A stretch of DNA of 7,316 nucleotides from UBA8437 sp963933195 (lineage in GTDB: Bacteria; Planctomycetota; Planctomycetia; Planctomycetales; Planctomycetaceae). The stretch is from NCBI GenBank assembly GCA_963933195.1, contig CAWVUS010000277.1, forward strand, positions 1 through 7,316, given 5' to 3'. Made by a program: the position numbers and the translations under genes. The notes under the pieces are model-generated. The model saw only the letters and a list, made by a program, of their open reading frames with translations. It ran no database searches and had not been told where the DNA came from. Below, in pieces: positions 4,942 to 7,316 of the stretch (within the stretch, counting starts at the first letter, position 1; each line of letters starts with the position of its first letter).

Positions 4942-6246
4942 ATGGCAACACCATCGTCAACAAACGACGCGGCAGAACGATTCCTCAGTCGTCGTCGTGA
5001 TTGGTCGGCCAACAACGTGGTCGGCTTCATGATGAAGCAGGCCGTGGACCATCCCGAGTGTGTTTCGCTTGCTGCGGGGCTGGTTGATCCCCAGACACTG
5101 CCGGTCGAAGCGACCAGCCGGGCGGTCGAGAGAATGATGGGTGATCCCGCGCTGGCCCGGTCGGGTCTGCAATACGAAACGACCGAGGGGTCTCAACGGT
5201 TGCGAGACCTGTTGCTGGAGTACCTGGCCGGGCTTGAAGGAGTGACGGCCGGCACGATGGGGCTGAAGATCGGCCGCGACCAGTTGGTGTTGTCGACCGG
5301 TTCCCAACAGATGTTGTCGCTGCTCTGCGAGGCCACGCTTGATCCGGGCGATATCTGCCTGATTGCCGACCCGACGTATTACGTGATGCTGGGAACCGTC
5401 AATGGCCAGGGAGCCCGTGCGGTTCCCATCGAGTCGGACGAGGACGGAATGCGGATCGATTCTCTTGAGCGAACGCTGGATTCGCTCGAAGCAGACGGTC
5501 AACTCCAGCGGGTCAAGATGATCTACGTCGTCAGCGATTTCGACAATCCACGCAGTGTCAGCCTGGCCACCGATCGCCGGCGTCGATTGGTGGAAATCGC
5601 GGTGAAACTCTCTGGACGGCAGAGGGTCCTAGTCGTCGAGGATGCGGCTTACCGCGAGTTGTATTACGACGGTGTGTCCCGGCCGAGCGTCTGGAGTTTC
5701 GATGAAGAGGGTGAGACGGTGGCCCTCGTTCAGACCTTCTCAAAGTGCTTTTCACCAGGTTTGCGGGTGGGATTTGGCATATTGCCTCGCGACCTGGTTG
5801 GGCCGGTCCTGGATCTCAAGGGGAATCAGGATTTTGGTTCGACCAGCTTCAGCCAGCACCTGTTGGCGACAGTACTCGAGGATGACCTCTTTGCCAGCCA
5901 TGTTGAACACTTGCGTGAGGCCTATGCCGTCAAGCGAGACGCGTTGGTGGAAGCCGCCGCCGTGCATCTTGGTGACGTTGAGGGCGTGGACTGGCTGGTC
6001 CCCGACGGCGGACTCTATGTCTGGTTGACCGTTCCGGAACACGTCGACGCGGGTTTTGGTGGGGCGTTGTTCACTCGGGCTGTCGAAAGTGAACAGGTCA
6101 TGTATGTGCCCGGCGATCTTTGCTACATCGGTGTCGACGGCGTGCGTCCGCGGAACCAGTTGCGATTGAGCTTCGGTGTCGAAAACGTTGATCGGCTTGC
6201 CGATGGAATGGCGAGGTTGTCACGGGCGATCCGGGCCGAACTATGA
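4942..6246 (+). CDS. Fold-type I PLP-dependent aminotransferase (2-aminoadipate aminotransferase/MocR catalytic-domain-like)
   Basis: The 434-residue protein resembles stand-alone aminotransferases of the LysN/2-aminoadipate group and the catalytic half of MocR regulators, but has no N-terminal winged-helix domain. Motifs: GSQQMLSLLCEATLDPGD (120-137), a DPTY segment (143-146), SDFDNPRSVSL (198-208, Asn202, where NPTG is usual), VVEDAAYREL (231-240, Asp234 for the pyridine nitrogen, Tyr237), QTFSKCFSPGLRVGF (264-278, PLP Lys268) and NQLRLSFG (405-412, carboxylate-binding Arg408). The donor and acceptor cannot be read from sequence. ATG at 4942 is chosen, with AGGGG at 4926-4930. A GTG at 4930 is also in frame but has no room for that site. 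It follows sufS by 22 bases and its stop overlaps the epmA start (ATGA), so it is probably cotranscribed and translationally coupled to epmA. Confidence 0.92.
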   Translation: MATPSSTNDAAERFLSRRRDWSANNVVGFMMKQAVDHPECVSLAAGLVDPQTLPVEATSRAVERMMGDPALARSGLQYETTEGSQRLRDLLLEYLAGLEGVTAGTMGLKIGRDQLVLSTGSQQMLSLLCEATLDPGDICLIADPTYYVMLGTVNGQGARAVPIESDEDGMRIDSLERTLDSLEADGQLQRVKMIYVVSDFDNPRSVSLATDRRRRLVEIAVKLSGRQRVLVVEDAAYRELYYDGVSRPSVWSFDEEGETVALVQTFSKCFSPGLRVGFGILPRDLVGPVLDLKGNQDFGSTSFSQHLLATVLEDDLFASHVEHLREAYAVKRDALVEAAAVHLGDVEGVDWLVPDGGLYVWLTVPEHVDAGFGGALFTRAVESEQVMYVPGDLCYIGVDGVRPRNQLRLSFGVENVDRLADGMARLSRAIRAEL

Positions 6247-7259
6247 CGTCGCAACGACCGGACGATTGGCGAGCCGTGGCCTCGTGGGAAGTTCTGGAGG
6301 TGCGGGCTGCCATGCTGGGAAGGCTCCGGCGTGTCTTTGAGCAGGCGGGGTTCCTCGAGGTCGAGACACCGTTGCTCTCCAGGGATGTGTGTGTCGATGA
6401 ACACATCGAGCCTTTTGTTGTCCCGGGCCCGGATGGTGACACGGAGTTCTTCCTACAGACGTCTCCGGAATTTGCGATGAAACGGTTGGTTGTCCAATGG
6501 GGGCGGCCGATCTTTCAGGTGACCCGTGCTTTTCGATCTGGTGAAACCGGGGCACGGCACAATCCCGAGTTCACGATCGTCGAATGGTATGCCCCGGAGT
6601 CGACCTACCTGCAGCAGATGGACCTGGTGGAGAGCGTGGTGCGTGGAGTCGCCGAAGTGCCCGCCGATGCACCTCCCTGGGTTTTGGGAGAGGGCAGTGG
6701 CGAGCGATTTGGGCGAATCAGTTACGACGAGGCCTTTGACCGGGCCATCGGAACTGAAGTCCAGGGACGATCGACGGCTGAAGTGATCGGCCTGGCGCGT
6801 CGTGAACTCGAGACGGTTCCCGACGGATTGGACGAGTCGGATCGGGACGCCTGGCTGAACCTGTTGTTGTCCGAGCGTGTGGAACCGACACTGGGGCGAG
6901 ATCGCCCGGAGTTCCTCTTTGATTACCCGGCCAGCCAGGCCGCCCTGGCGAGAGTCCGCCACGGCGAGGTCGATGTGGCAGAACGGATGGAATTGTTCAT
7001 CGATGGCCTGGAAATCTGCAACGGGTACCAGGAGTTGACCGACGCGGACGAGTTGGCCGAGCGAATGGCCAGGCAATCTCGACGCCGTGTTGCCGCGGGC
7101 CGTCGTGGCCTGCCTGTGACCAGCAGGCTCGAAATGGCCCAGCGAGCGGGGTTGCCCGATTGTGCCGGAGTGGCACTGGGGTTCGATCGCCTGGTGATGC
7201 GGACGCTGGGACTCGAGCGAATCGAAGAGTCGTTGGTGTTTCCGTTTGCCAGAGCCTGA
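6243..7259 (+). CDS. epmA: EF-P--(R)-beta-lysine ligase EpmA (PoxA/GenX, LysRS-like)
   Basis: EpmA activates (R)-beta-lysine with ATP and attaches it to a lysine of elongation factor P, which helps ribosomes through polyproline. The 338-residue protein is the bare class II synthetase catalytic domain with no anticodon-binding domain (E. coli EpmA is 325; LysRS about 500). Motif 1 is around FEQAGFLEVETPLLS (32-46). Motif 2 is FQVTRAFRSGETG (91-103) followed by HNPEFTIVEWY (106-116). The EpmA-typical FDYPASQAALARV (226-238) and ICNGYQELTDADE (258-270) follow, then motif 3 GVALGFDRLVM (309-319). Ala311 sits where EpmA has Ala298 and LysRS has Gly, consistent with beta-lysine rather than lysine specificity. 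The start ATG overlaps the aminotransferase stop by 4 bases. Neither efp nor epmB is in the window. Confidence 0.96.
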   Translation: MTSQRPDDWRAVASWEVLEVRAAMLGRLRRVFEQAGFLEVETPLLSRDVCVDEHIEPFVVPGPDGDTEFFLQTSPEFAMKRLVVQWGRPIFQVTRAFRSGETGARHNPEFTIVEWYAPESTYLQQMDLVESVVRGVAEVPADAPPWVLGEGSGERFGRISYDEAFDRAIGTEVQGRSTAEVIGLARRELETVPDGLDESDRDAWLNLLLSERVEPTLGRDRPEFLFDYPASQAALARVRHGEVDVAERMELFIDGLEICNGYQELTDADELAERMARQSRRRVAAGRRGLPVTSRLEMAQRAGLPDCAGVALGFDRLVMRTLGLERIEESLVFPFARA

Positions 7260-7267
7260 CCCGTCAG
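7256..7267. repeat. Inverted repeat spanning the two convergent stop codons
   Basis: CTGAC (7256-7260) and GTCAG (7263-7267) are exact reverse complements separated by CC. Each arm contains one TGA: the epmA stop (7257-7259) and, on the minus strand, the stop of the convergent frame (7266-7264). The 2-base gap is too tight for a normal hairpin loop and there is no U-run. Confidence 0.35.
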
Positions 7268-7316
7268 CGAGGCAGGTTGATCGTTTCGCGACCGTTGCGA
7301 GTGGCCAACGCCTTGA
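7264..7316 (-). CDS. C-terminal fragment of a convergent gene, truncated by window edge
   Basis: On the minus strand the window opens into a frame that ends KALATRNGRETINLPR followed by TGA at 7266-7264. Sixteen whole codons are visible, 12 of them ending in G or C, in line with the coding bias of the neighbours. It would converge on epmA with 4 bases between the stops. Too little is present to name a family, and the frame could be chance. Confidence 0.4.
   Translation of the reverse strand, partial: KALATRNGRETINLPR

Noticed and set aside
1..7316. CRISPR array, tRNA/rRNA, insertion sequence or phage genes
   Set aside because: No regularly spaced repeats, no cloverleaf-like or ribosomal sequence, and no transposase or integrase motifs were seen on reading either strand.

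Overview
The window is GC-rich bacterial DNA, densely coding, with few Shine-Dalgarno-like sites and GTG starts at sufU and sufS. Gene content and style (stand-alone PurE, SufU-SufS pair, EpmA, a diverged receiver-like protein, TAGAAT promoters) suggest a planctomycete or close relative. That assignment is inference from general familiarity, not from any marker gene.

Left arm, minus strand (1-1439): purE, encoding the class I N5-CAIR mutase of purine synthesis, is followed 58 bases downstream by a membrane-anchored endonuclease/exonuclease/phosphatase-family gene. That second gene runs off the left edge, so its C-terminus is missing. A 191-base divergent intergenic region (1440-1630) holds promoter-like elements for both directions.

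Main arm, plus strand (1631-7259): a small degenerate receiver-like protein, then an Mrp/ApbC-type P-loop ATPase, then an internal promoter, sufU (sulfur acceptor/scaffold), sufS (cysteine desulfurase), a fold-type I PLP aminotransferase, and epmA (EF-P beta-lysine ligase). Gaps shrink along the cluster: 144 bases before sufU, 43 before sufS, 22 before the aminotransferase, and a 4-base ATGA overlap into epmA. The core theme is iron-sulfur cluster biogenesis (Mrp, SufU, SufS). The partner that normally makes beta-lysine for EpmA, EpmB, is a radical-SAM Fe-S enzyme, which gives a speculative link between the halves. SufBCD, EF-P and EpmB are not in the window.

Right edge: a short reading frame on the minus strand ends 4 bases after epmA and looks like the C-terminus of a convergent gene.

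Most genes belong to known families, and I do not see a clearly new system. The points most worth a second look are the Mrp protein lacking its CxxC cluster-binding loop, the compact SufU without the usual insertion, an in-frame mini-ORF before sufU separated from it by one TGA, the aminotransferase coupled to epmA, and the shared TTGNCG-17-TAGAAT promoter architecture.
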